Assembly (NCBI RefSeq): GCF_030116705.1 | Contig: NZ_JAOTIK010000001.1 | Coordinates: 5,112,501-5,176,500 of the forward strand | DNA length: 64,000 bases | Source: Streptomyces sp. ML-6 | Lineage (GTDB): Bacteria; Actinomycetota; Actinomycetes; Streptomycetales; Streptomycetaceae | Reading direction: 5' to 3' | Shown here: positions 7,623 to 16,500 of the stretch, piece after piece | Layout of the letters: the number at the start of each line of letters is the position of its first letter | Position numbering within the stretch: position 1 is the first letter of the stretch | Program-made: the position numbers and the translations under genes | Notes under the pieces: model-generated | Databases searched by the model: none | The model's input: the letters and a program-made list of their open reading frames with translations, nothing else | Told to the model about the DNA's origin: nothing

Positions 7623-8210
7623 TTACCTTTCGGTGAGTTGGGTGAGAGGGATGAAGCTCTTGGTGGTGCCGAGCTCTCTCGGGGTGGGTCCAGCTGGGGT
7701 TGGGGTATCGCTGAGCCGTTCTGCGAGGGCGGCGACCGCCTCGCGGTCGCCTTCGAGGGCTTCTCGCTCGTCGTCGGTGAGGTTGAGCTGTTCGAGCATT
7801 CCGTCGATGCCGTCCTTGACGGCCAGGAGTTGGCCGCGGCTTGAGGTCTTGGGGACGTAGAACGGGCAACGTGCGCAGGCGAGCCGGTGGGGGCACTTGG
7901 CGAAGAAGTCGTAGGAGCAGTAGCCCTCGCCCAGGTCGTAGTACTTCCAGGGCTGCTCGCCGCCGGCGGCGGCGCCCGTGAGAATGGATTCCCGGTCGAT
8001 GAGGACCTGGATGGTGCGTACGTTCCTGGCGAAGTAGTCGGCGCGCTTGTAGGCCGCGGATAGCGTCCGCTGAAGGATCTTGGCGTAGTGACGGGTGCTG
8101 GATGGGTCCCTGTGTCCTAGCCATTGCTGCAGGTCAGCCAAGGATAATGGGTCCTTGGCGTTGAGTAGCTGGGTGGCGATCGTGGCGCGAGCCCGGTGGC
8201 GAGCTGCGTA
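7623..8210 (-). pseudogene. C-terminal fragment of a tyrosine recombinase/integrase
   Basis: About 195 residues on the minus strand. They contain the integrase box HRARATIATQLL, then LQQWLGHRDPSSTRHYAKI with the terminal catalytic Tyr. A Cys-rich tail CPHRLACARCPFYVPK follows, as seen in Tn554-type and related actinobacterial recombinases. The N-terminal core-binding domain and the first catalytic Arg are absent: upstream of about 8210 the frame runs into transposase-like sequence. It is therefore a truncated, most likely inactive gene. Confidence 0.75.
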
Positions 8211-8300
8211 GGTGTGGCCGCACCACAGGTGCGCCAACACGAGCAGGGCCTGCCGGTCCGGTGTCAGGCGCCTCCATCGTGTCCCGTAGACAAGCACGTG
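8211..8300 (-). mobile_element. short transposase remnant joined to the recombinase fragment
   Basis: The minus strand encodes VYGTRWRRLTPDRQALLVLA followed by HLWCGHTYA. This resembles the N-terminal region of Streptomyces IS5/IS112-type transposases (RWRRL..RQALLVLAHL..GDTYA). It is fused in frame to the recombinase tail at about 8210, so one mobile element inserted into or recombined with another before decay. Confidence 0.55.
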
Positions 8301-8440
8301 AAGCTCCGGGCAGGCAGGTTGATCTTGGTCGACAACCCATCTACCAGGAACTTCGCTCCTTCCGGAGTCCAGGTCCCGCTCCAAATGGGACACCGGATCC
8401 CGCGGATGGCCTCCCGCACTCGGAGGGCGGCCACGAACCG

Positions 8441-9148
8441 TCAGTTGAGGGTCTCGGTGACCACGGCACCGGCCTCGGGGCCGGCCTGGGCTACCAGTGT
8501 GCCGTCGGGCGCCCACACCCCGGAGCCGCCGGAGGTCTCCCGGAACTCGCCGCTCGATCCCGCCGCGGTCGACAACACAACCCATACGCCGTGCGCTGCT
8601 GCCCGCTCCTGCATGTGCCCGTCCCGGCGAGCCGACTGCTCTGGGCCCGCACCGTAGAGCGTGCTGGCCACATATGCGTCGATGCCCAGTGCCGCTGTTT
8701 CCGCCGCGTGCTGCGGCACCGCCGCATCGCGGCACACGGCGAGCCCCAACCGCCACCCGTCGATCTCCAGCACTGCTGGTTTCTCGCCTGGGGTGAAGCG
8801 GATCCTTTCGTCTCCGTGCAGGAACATCTTCGCGTACGTTGCCGCCGCCCCCTGGCCCGTGACGGCCAGCGTCGCGATGTACTCGCGCCCGTCCTCGCCC
8901 TGCAGTGGAGCGCCGACCAGCGCCATCGCTCCCGTGCGGCGGCACGCATCGACGAGTGGGGCAAGCCGGGGGTCGTCCGCGGCCACCGCCGAGGCGGCGA
9001 GGTCGTAGCCCGTGAGCGAGAGCTCCGGGAAGACGACCAGGCGGGCCTGTGCGCTCAGCACGGCCTCGGCGTGCAGAGCGGCGTTGGCGGCGACGTCCAG
9101 GTCGGCACAGCGGGGCTGGCAGACTGCGACGGTCAGCGGTCCAGGCAT
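8441..9148 (-). CDS. carbon-nitrogen hydrolase (nitrilase superfamily)
   Basis: A 235-residue nitrilase-superfamily protein. The catalytic triad is visible as Glu in VVFPELSLTGYD, Lys in TYAKMFLHGDE and Cys in GLAVCRDAAVPQ. Such enzymes hydrolyse amides or nitriles, often of small metabolites; the sequence does not give the substrate. Length is slightly short for the family (usually 250-280). The ATG at 9148 is preceded by GGAG at a good distance; the frame stays open upstream but shows no family similarity there. It looks intact although it sits next to decayed mobile elements. Confidence 0.85.
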   Translation of the reverse strand: MPGPLTVAVCQPRCADLDVAANAALHAEAVLSAQARLVVFPELSLTGYDLAASAVAADDPRLAPLVDACRRTGAMALVGAPLQGEDGREYIATLAVTGQGAAATYAKMFLHGDERIRFTPGEKPAVLEIDGWRLGLAVCRDAAVPQHAAETAALGIDAYVASTLYGAGPEQSARRDGHMQERAAAHGVWVVLSTAAGSSGEFRETSGGSGVWAPDGTLVAQAGPEAGAVVTETLN

Positions 9149-9642
9149 CCAGCACTCCAGGTCAGGCGGGCGAGGCGAAACGCAGATCAGTTTATGCAGG
9201 TCATGAACTTGCTGGGCGGGAGCACTGCGGGAACGGGTGCGACCACCGTTGATCACCGTGAGGCATGTGGACTGGTTGAGACGGGTGGCAGCAGGTCGCG
9301 GGAACTGCCGGACACCAGGTCCGCAGGCCGGCCCGACTACGCGGAAAGTGACCATGTCTGAGGTTGGAAAACCTCATTGTTTCCCGTCATCGGAATCACC
9401 GCGGAGCAGATCATGCCGCAGTCGCAAGCGCCTTGCTCACGGCTTGACCCGTGACGGGGTGAACGGCGCTCATGACCGGACCAGCGGGGTCGGCCCGCGC
9501 CTGTTGCGGTGCTCGGGCGGGAGAGCCGGGTGCCGCCGCCGAGCTGCTCACTGGCCTCGGCGGGGCTTCACGGTTTCAAGCCGGAGCGTGAGTCGGGGAG
9601 TCGAGTCTGCCCCGCAGGAGGTCACCGCTACACGCGAAGCCC
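9149..9642. other. gene-free stretch with a small hairpin
   Basis: No convincing coding region. A hairpin GAGGTT-GGAA-AACCTC lies at 9360-9375. The short open frames here have no recognisable composition or ribosome-binding site. It separates the nitrilase gene from the toxin-antitoxin-like pair. Confidence 0.5.
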
Positions 9643-10050
9643 TCAGACGTCCTTGATCTGTACGCGGTCGCCGCACAGTTTCGACCAGTCGTCGCGGTCC
9701 GAGGTCAGCACGAGGACGGGTGCCGGGGAGCGGAGCGCCATCGCGGCGACGAGGGCGTCGATGGCGTACTTGTGGCCGTGCAGGCCACCGGCGTCGCTCA
9801 GGAGCTGCACCGCAGTGAGGCTGTCCGCCTGGGTGACGTCTTGGACCCGAAGCCGGGAAAGCAGCCAGCGCAGCCGGGCAGTGTCCGTTTTCCCGTAGAC
9901 GGCCTCCACTACCGTCAGCGCCGACACAAGTACGGGCACGCCCACGCGCCGAGCGGCCTCGATTCGGGTGATCATCTGGCGGTCGTTGCGCAGCAGCAAC
10001 GACAGCGCCTGGGAGTCGAGTACCAGAGACCTGGCGGCGGGCTCCTTCAT
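9643..10050 (-). CDS. PIN-domain toxin, VapC-like
   Basis: A 135-residue PIN-domain protein. The acidic metal-binding residues of the family are visible: Asp in SLVLDSQALSLLL, Glu in VVEAVYG, Asp in YAIDALVAAMA and Asp in LTSDRDDWSKL. VapC proteins are Mg2+-dependent RNases that act on tRNA or rRNA. The ATG overlaps the stop of the upstream antitoxin-like gene by four bases (10047-10050), the classical toxin-antitoxin arrangement. Confidence 0.85.
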   Translation of the reverse strand: MKEPAARSLVLDSQALSLLLRNDRQMITRIEAARRVGVPVLVSALTVVEAVYGKTDTARLRWLLSRLRVQDVTQADSLTAVQLLSDAGGLHGHKYAIDALVAAMALRSPAPVLVLTSDRDDWSKLCGDRVQIKDV

Positions 10051-10322
10051 GCGGCGCTGTCGTTCGACGCGTACGGCGCCGGTGCGTCGCCGAACAGTTC
10101 GCGCTGCGCGGCCTGGACTTCGGCCTCGCTCAGCGGCTCATGCTCGGCTTCGTAGGCGGCCACGATCTCGGCGAGGCCGTCCATCGCCAGCTGGTGCCGG
10201 ACCGCCGCGGTCACGTAGGCGGACACGCCGCGCTTGCCGGTGCGCGTGCGCAGAGCACCGAGGAGTTCCGAGGGCATCGAGACGGAGATGTTCTCCGTGC
10301 CGCCGGGGCGGGGTGACTTCAT
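10047..10322 (-). CDS. VapB-like antitoxin (ribbon-helix-helix type)
   Basis: A 91-residue protein directly before the PIN-domain gene. The N-terminal NISVSMPSELLGALRTRTGK fits a ribbon-helix-helix DNA-binding domain. The acidic C-terminal tail (AAYEAEHEPLSEAEVQAAQR) fits the toxin-binding part. It would neutralise the toxin and repress the pair. The start ATG 10322 is preceded by a purine-poor region, so expression may be leaderless. The role is inferred from position plus fold pattern. Confidence 0.75.
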   Translation of the reverse strand: MKSPRPGGTENISVSMPSELLGALRTRTGKRGVSAYVTAAVRHQLAMDGLAEIVAAYEAEHEPLSEAEVQAAQRELFGDAPAPYASNDSAA

Positions 10323-11001
10323 GGCCGCAAGTCTAGTACAGAAACTATTACAGGGTCTGGAGTGCTGCGCGGCCTGTGTACGGGGCGGCGTTGATGCGTA
10401 GTCTTGGCGCTTCTGGATCTTCTTGTACTTTGCGGTGAATCCCGTGCTGGGATGGTGCTGGGATGCGCCCACATAACCGCAGGTCAGACAGGTTGTGGTG
10501 GAGTTCCGCTTCAACGTGTAGCGGGTGACGCACCGCCCCGCGGCTGATCTGGCAAACATACAGGTCAGAAGGGGTTTGGCTCTTGTGAGTCGGGCCTCTT
10601 GGTTTTCCCGTGCAGGGGTGGCGCTGGGACGACGTGAAGCGCCCGTGCCGGGTCGTCGACCGTGTGAGGTGCTGGGCGAGAGTCGTGGGCACGGTGTCAG
10701 CGGATCTCGGCGTCATGGTGACCGCCGGTGATGACCCTTCCGGTCTTCACGCCCCGTACCTCCACGATGAGATGGGCGACACGGGCGGTGATTTGAGCCC
10801 GGTGGGAACGGGACCAGCGTGGGCAGGTGGGCGGGCGGCACGCGCGTGCAGTCCGCCTACGACAAGGGGCTCTCCGGGGCTCCCGCCATCAACTACGGCG
10901 GGACCAAAATTTTCTGTCTCGCGCGAGGACAGCGGGGCAACCTGGCCGGAGCCGGAACCCCTCTCAGGTCGTACACCCGTCCTGCTGTCGCGCTTCCCGG
11001 G
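10323..11001. other. 680-bp stretch without a recognisable gene
   Basis: No reading frame here shows a known family. A short minus-strand frame near 10370-10559 encodes CLTCGYVG with two cysteines and a Lys-rich segment. It might be a decayed zinc-ribbon protein or transposase tail, but it has no start signal. Nothing else was seen. Confidence 0.4.
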
Positions 11002-11568
11002 TCACCGCCAAGCCGTCGCCTCGGTTGCATGGATGCAGTAGCGCTCGTAGGTGCTCTCACCACCGGCCTTGGGTACCGCACAGGCGGTGACCTGGAACTC
11101 GCCGTCACCCACGCTCACCATGCCGGTGAACTTGTCGTCTCCGTACTCGATCTGGGCAGTGCGTTTGGTTCCCCCTGTGACTTCTGCCGTGACCAGATCC
11201 CCTGGGCTCCCGCGTTCGACGCGGGCCCATACCGCCTGGCAGTCCTCGCTGTAGCGGAGCTGGAGAAGGGCGGGGTTGCCGACGGCGGGCTTATAGGTGC
11301 GCGCATCTTCGCCGCATCCCTGGTTCTGAGGGTTCTTCCCCTCGCAGGCTTCACCCGGACAGGTCGGTTCCTCGAGGAAGCCCTTCATCAGGTGATCGCC
11401 GAGAGGGGTCACAAAGGCAGCCGCCACGGCGCCGACGATCGCCACGGCATAGGCCAGCTTTGTCGCACCGCTGAGCCTGTTGCGCCTGTTCTGTCCACCG
11501 CGTGTGGACGGTTGCGACTCGGGCTCGGGGGGCGTTGCGGAGTTGTCGCTGTTGCTGCTTGTCGTCAC
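11002..11568 (-). CDS. membrane-anchored DUF2690 family protein
   Basis: A 188-residue protein. A polar N-terminal tail of about 35 residues is followed by one membrane segment (LAYAVAIVGAVAAAFVTPLG). An extracytoplasmic domain then carries CPGEACEGKNPQNQGCGEDA, LQLRYSEDCQAVWARV and, near the end, a further Cys pair. That Cys pattern and the YSxxCxAxWAR motif identify DUF2690, common in Streptomyces and often fused to XRE-type regulators. Function is unknown; the cysteines probably form disulfides outside the cell. It stands alone, with 530 bp of gene-free sequence upstream. Confidence 0.8.
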   Translation of the reverse strand: MTTSSNSDNSATPPEPESQPSTRGGQNRRNRLSGATKLAYAVAIVGAVAAAFVTPLGDHLMKGFLEEPTCPGEACEGKNPQNQGCGEDARTYKPAVGNPALLQLRYSEDCQAVWARVERGSPGDLVTAEVTGGTKRTAQIEYGDDKFTGMVSVGDGEFQVTACAVPKAGGESTYERYCIHATEATAWR

Positions 11569-12096
11569 AGGAACCCACCTTGGTAGGCCGACTGGGAGAG
11601 ATAGATTCCACCCCTGTTGCCGCAGAGGAAAGGCTCATGTCCGAGGCACAGGAGGCGTAGGAGGAGCGCAGCCGCCTTCTCATGCGCCCCTCGTCCGGAC
11701 AACGACAGCACCGCAGGTCGAGTAACGGGCGCCCGGTCGGAGGCCCGGCCGCCTGACCCCGCAATGGGGTGTCCGCACCCGGCGCCGGCGCCGGGTGCCG
11801 TCCACGGCTCACTCCTCCTGGCCGTCGTCGTCATCGTCGAGGTCGACGGCATCCGGGTCACGCAGCGGACGCAGCCCGTGGCCCCGGGCCCTGACAGTGA
11901 TCGTGGATCTTCCGTCGAAGATCCACCCCGGGCCGGTCGTGTGTGCTGGGCGACCAAGGTCGAGTGCTTGGCGCCAACGGCCGTATCGATGGTCTCCAAG
12001 GCCGCTGACCTGCGGTGGAGTGGGCGGAGGGCTTGGTGAACATGCAGTTCGGGTGGGGCGGCTCCTCCGGGAGCTGCCACGGCCGGTGGCTCTTGG
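11569..12096. other. gene-free stretch with a terminator-like hairpin
   Basis: No supported coding region. A perfect 10-bp hairpin GTGGATCTTC-CGTC-GAAGATCCAC lies at 11903-11926, about 170 bp past the end of the HEPN-like gene. It may act as its terminator. A CG-rich run (CCGGCGCCGGCGCCGG) lies near 11778. Confidence 0.5.
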
Positions 12097-13551
12097 TCAG
12101 CAGCACAGCTCCTTGATCAGATACTGAAGCTGGGAGCTGTCGAGAGGGGCACGGTGGGCGAGGCGGTTGCGGGCCTCGCGCAGGATACGCAGGCGGCGGC
12201 GTTCGGTGGGGGTGAGCCTGATGACGTCATCGCAGTGGGCGCTCCACATTGCGCCGAGCTCCATCATGTCGATGGCGGAGCCGGCGGGTTCGGGGGGCGC
12301 GCCGGGTTCGCGTCGCGGGCCGTAGGTCTGTGCGAGCCGGGTCAGTGGGACGCGTGCACGGCGACGGACGGTGGCGGTGAACCGGTCCCGGGCATCGTCC
12401 AGTAGCGGCAACAACACATGATTCTGCGCCAGCCACACCCGGGTGGCCACGGTCTGTTCGTGCGTGAGGTCTTTACCGGGGCGGCCCCGGAGACGACCGT
12501 CCCAACTGTCGACAGTGCCTGCGTTCCAGGCCACGAGCAGTGTTTCGTCGGGGCGGCTGCCGGGGCGCCGGGCACCCTCGATGCTCTGGGACGGGACCAC
12601 CGCCGGGCCAGGAAGATCTGCGAGTACGTCGTGGAGCGCCGGCAACAGCGTCTCCGGACGGCCGTCCTCCCAGCGGCCGGCCAGGGCGTCGGCGATATCG
12701 AGAAAGGGCCCGCACACTTCGGTGATCGTGGCCTGGGCCACCGCTTCGTGCAGATGCCGACGCTCCGTGGCAGAAGGCAGGAGGGGGCGTGCCAGTGCGA
12801 CGACCGTGGCGGTGTCCAGTCGGCCCGTGGTTCCCCACCACCAGTGCACCGCGATGTCCTCCCGGGCCAGCTGGTCGGGCAGTCCCGCGGGCAAGGTCCC
12901 GGTGGAGGCCATGACGAGGACTCTGGGGCGGCGGTTCGGGGGGAGACCCGACTCCTTGGCCGTGGCCACCAGCCGTCGCAGCAGGTGAGTGGCGGCGGAC
13001 GGCACCGGTTCACGCCAGGCCCGGACGACCACCGGGCGGGTCTCGACGATGCCGGTGCCGCCACCGGTGAGCCGGGCCAGGACGTCGTCGGTGGGGTTCG
13101 GGCCGACCCCGTCCCGGCCGGCGGTGAAGCCCAATTCCTTGGCGAGCCGCTCCAGCAGGCCGGACAGTGCTTCTGCCGGGGTGGGCAGGGGCGGCGGCTC
13201 CCGCTCGACGGGCACGGGAATCCTGGCTGTGGGCAGATCTGGCAAGCCGTCGTCGAAGTCGGGCACGGGGGCGAGGCCGGACCATTGGCCGACGGCCCGG
13301 GGCCGGCCGGCCGTCGTGGAGCGGGCGGAGGCCGGGGCGAGGGTTTCGGCAGAGGGCAGCAGTACGAAATCGGCGAGTTCGTGCAGCACGTGGTCGAGCA
13401 GCCGGTCGGCTTGGTGACCGGTGTCGTCCAACACCTTCTGGGGCAGGAGCCACAGACAGCTGCGGCCCCGGCCCAGGTCGGCCAACAGGCGGCCGAGCCA
13501 CACCCTGATTCCCGGCAGGGAGAACCCATCGGCCGCAGCCATGCCGGTCAC
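12097..13551 (-). CDS. HEPN-like protein paired with giant ATPase
   Basis: A 484-residue soluble protein whose function is not recognised overall. The last 50 residues read RRRLRILREARNRLAHRAPL and contain RNRLAH, an RX4H motif as found at the active site of HEPN ribonucleases. The middle part (RPRVLVMASTGTLPAG, VHWWWGTTGRLDTA) may be a Rossmann-like segment. The GTG at 13551 overlaps the stop of the upstream ATPase gene (GTGA) behind GGAAGG; an ATG at 13542 is the alternative start. Tight coupling implies a joint function. In such pairs an ATPase commonly senses or regulates and the HEPN protein is the RNA-cutting effector, but here that is inference. Confidence 0.6.
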   Translation of the reverse strand: MTGMAAADGFSLPGIRVWLGRLLADLGRGRSCLWLLPQKVLDDTGHQADRLLDHVLHELADFVLLPSAETLAPASARSTTAGRPRAVGQWSGLAPVPDFDDGLPDLPTARIPVPVEREPPPLPTPAEALSGLLERLAKELGFTAGRDGVGPNPTDDVLARLTGGGTGIVETRPVVVRAWREPVPSAATHLLRRLVATAKESGLPPNRRPRVLVMASTGTLPAGLPDQLAREDIAVHWWWGTTGRLDTATVVALARPLLPSATERRHLHEAVAQATITEVCGPFLDIADALAGRWEDGRPETLLPALHDVLADLPGPAVVPSQSIEGARRPGSRPDETLLVAWNAGTVDSWDGRLRGRPGKDLTHEQTVATRVWLAQNHVLLPLLDDARDRFTATVRRRARVPLTRLAQTYGPRREPGAPPEPAGSAIDMMELGAMWSAHCDDVIRLTPTERRRLRILREARNRLAHRAPLDSSQLQYLIKELCC

Positions 13552-16500
13552 GATTCCTTCCCCACCGTGGTGAGCGCGCGGAAGGTGACGAGGTCCAGCG
13601 CGTATCCGTCCTCGCCGTCGTCGAGCACACCGTGGTCGGCGAGGCGGTCGGTGAACGCGCGGGTCTCCGCCAGGTCGAGGCCGATCACGGCGGCGATGTC
13701 GCCATGGTTGCACCCCTCACCGGGCTCGACGTACTGCACCCATTCGGACAGCAGGTTCCGCATGTCCGGGGTGAGTTCGACCCGGTCGAGATGAGTGCGG
13801 GCGACCCCTTCCTGGGCGTACTGGCCCTGGATCGCCTCCAGGGCCCCCTCCAGGGTGAACCCGCCCCGGGTGGCGTAGTCGACGGTGCGTTCCACAAGGC
13901 TGGGCCAGCCACCGGTGGCCTCCATCAGCCGGCGCCGCTTGTCCGGGGTGTCGAAGGGGCACTCGGGCCAGGCACGCAGACTGTCGGCGTTCCACCGCTC
14001 GGACCGCAGTACCTGGGTGACCCGCTCGTCCTTGAGCACGTCCTGCGCCCGCGGGTCGACCAGAATGATCCCCGTGCGTGACGGCTCCGCCTTGCCGCGC
14101 ACCGTGTGCTGGTGCAGACGGTCCAGAGTCTGATCGAGCGTTTCCAGGCCGCAGTAGCGAAGGTCGGCGAAGACGACGCTGGGGTCCTTGCCGCGCGTGT
14201 CCTGCGTGAGGGTGTCCACCAGAGTGTCCGGAGTGGTGGTGTGCACGTCCAGCCCCCGCGCGCCGGCGTAGGAGCGGATCGCCGACTCCATCAGCTCCGG
14301 CCCGTGGGCCTTCGTCAGACAGACCAGACTCAGGCCGGGACTTGTCGCCTCGTACAACTGCTGTTCGGTGAGCGGGCTGTACCGATGCGCACCGGACTGT
14401 TGGCTCGACCCCAGCAGCCGCCGGGAGAACCGCGGGTTGTAGTCGTAGGGCAGGCTGAACTCCGTCTGGCGCAGCTCCAGTTCGAGATCCTCGCGGGTGC
14501 CGAGCATGTGCACCACATTGGGGCTGCGCACCGCGTAGTGCCGACGATCGGCCTGCTGGATCAGCAGGCCGAGCCCGACCATCTCCTCCAGGTAGATCTT
14601 CACGTCGCTGGCGGTCAGCCGGCTGAAGCCCTCCGGCCAGTTCTGCTTGGCCTCGTTGAGCAGTTCGTCGGCGTCGTAGCCACGCTGGAAACCGTCGGCC
14701 TGGCTGCGCAGAGCGATGACCAGGGCGAGTACCCGGTACCGGTCCTCGAGGTTGATGGTCAGCCGCAACCGTTCGGCGATGTTTCTGTGCACCTCCGGCG
14801 AGCCCGTTACCGCCCGCACGTCGTCCTCGGTGACCGTGACCGGCCACTGTGCCGAGCCGAGCGGTTTCTCCCGCAACGTGGTGACGAGGCGTTCGCAGAA
14901 GATCTGTACCAGGCATGCCTGGTAGTTGGTCGCGGCCAGGACGCGCCAAACCAGCTCCGGGCGTTCGAAGCGGTAACCGAAAGCTGCCATCGGCTCGACC
15001 ACCAGGCGCTGCGCCTCGGCCGGCTTGAGCGGGCCTATCAGCTCCTCGCCGCCGTGGGCCAGGGGCACGTTGGACAGCCGGCTGAACCGCTGCACTTGAT
15101 GCAGACCGGCGAAGACCACCTTGAAGCGTCGGTCGGTGCTGTCCATCAGCCCCTTGAGCCGGGCCACATTGGCGAAAGTGCCCTCGCCGCCGCTGCCACG
15201 CACGGACTTGGAGTCCGCGGTCAGGAAGGCGTCCGCTTCGTCGGCGAGGACCAGGACCCGCCGCTCACGGTTGTCCTCCAGCCAACGGCGCACCTGCTCC
15301 AGCAGTACATCGGGGGAGACGGCCGTGGACACTTTCGGCCCCAGCACCCCGACGCGCTTGAGCTCCGTGGCCAGCACCGGCCAGATCCGGTCCGCAGGTT
15401 CCGCCTCGCCCACCCCGCGCGCCTTCAGATCCAGATAGATGGCCTTGTGGTCGGGGGTCGAGGAGAAGTCGGCCTCCACCTTCCGCAGCAGCGCCGACTT
15501 GCCCAACTGGCGCCCTCCGTAAAGGAAGAGGGCGCCCAACGGTTCCTTGACCGCGGCGATCTCCCGGGTCCGTCCGTAGAACACCTCCGGCGGCACGAGC
15601 CCGGCCACGAACGGCGTGTACGGATTGAAACCGGTCCAGGGAAGTGTCACGCGCTGCAGGGCCCGGAACGACCGGGGCGAGCGTGCCGTGACCCAGCCGA
15701 AGACGGCCGGGTCCACCACCAGAGCCTGCTGGGCCGAGGTACGTGTCCGCAGTGCCATCGCCCGGCGACCGGTCAGGCCCAGCGGGTACAAGTAGAGGAT
15801 GATGCAGGCGCCCGAGTCACTGTGGTCGAGCAACTCCAGGGGACTGCGTCCACGCTGTTCGTCCGATACCAACAGGATCGTGTAGGTGGTGGCCGCGGAA
15901 CCGAGTTCGGCGACGTATCCCGGCGCGCTTCCGCTCGCCCGGAGTTTCGCGGTCAACCGGAGGGTACCGCGGAGCTGACGATTGTCGTCGCGGGCCGGGG
16001 GCCTGCCTTCGAGGCCGAGCAGACGCAGGACGGTGGGCACGTGCTTCTGCCACTCACTGCCGCGGGTGGAGGGTTTGCTGAGCGCGTTCCAGGACTCGAG
16101 GCCGGCCAGTGCGGCCTCGGTCAACGGCTGGTCGTCGGCGTAGTACTCGGCCCACGGCATCGCCGAGAAGCCCTGCTGGCCCGCCTTGACCGGGGTGACG
16201 GACTCCAGCCCTGCCACGAACTGCTTCAGGTCCTCACTGCGGTCCGTTCCGCTCCACTGGGGCAGGGAGTCGCCCTTGCGCAGCAGCGCCAGGCACTCCT
16301 CCGCCGTGATCGTGTCGCCCGCCTCCAACAGTGCGGAGATCCGCCCGCGGTCCGTCTCGGTGAGCGTCAGCTCCTCCAACTGCTCGCTCAGCTGCCTCAC
16401 GTACGTGTGGATCTGGTCCCGTACCTCCTCCTCCAGCCGCCGGATGGCTTCCACCGTGTACCGGTACGCGCCGTCCGGCGACGGGCGCTCCAACTGTTCC

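Noticed and set aside
10370..10559. Minus-strand frame with two cysteines (CLTCGYVG), possibly a zinc-ribbon or transposase tail
   Set aside because: Too short and without a start signal or a clear family match.
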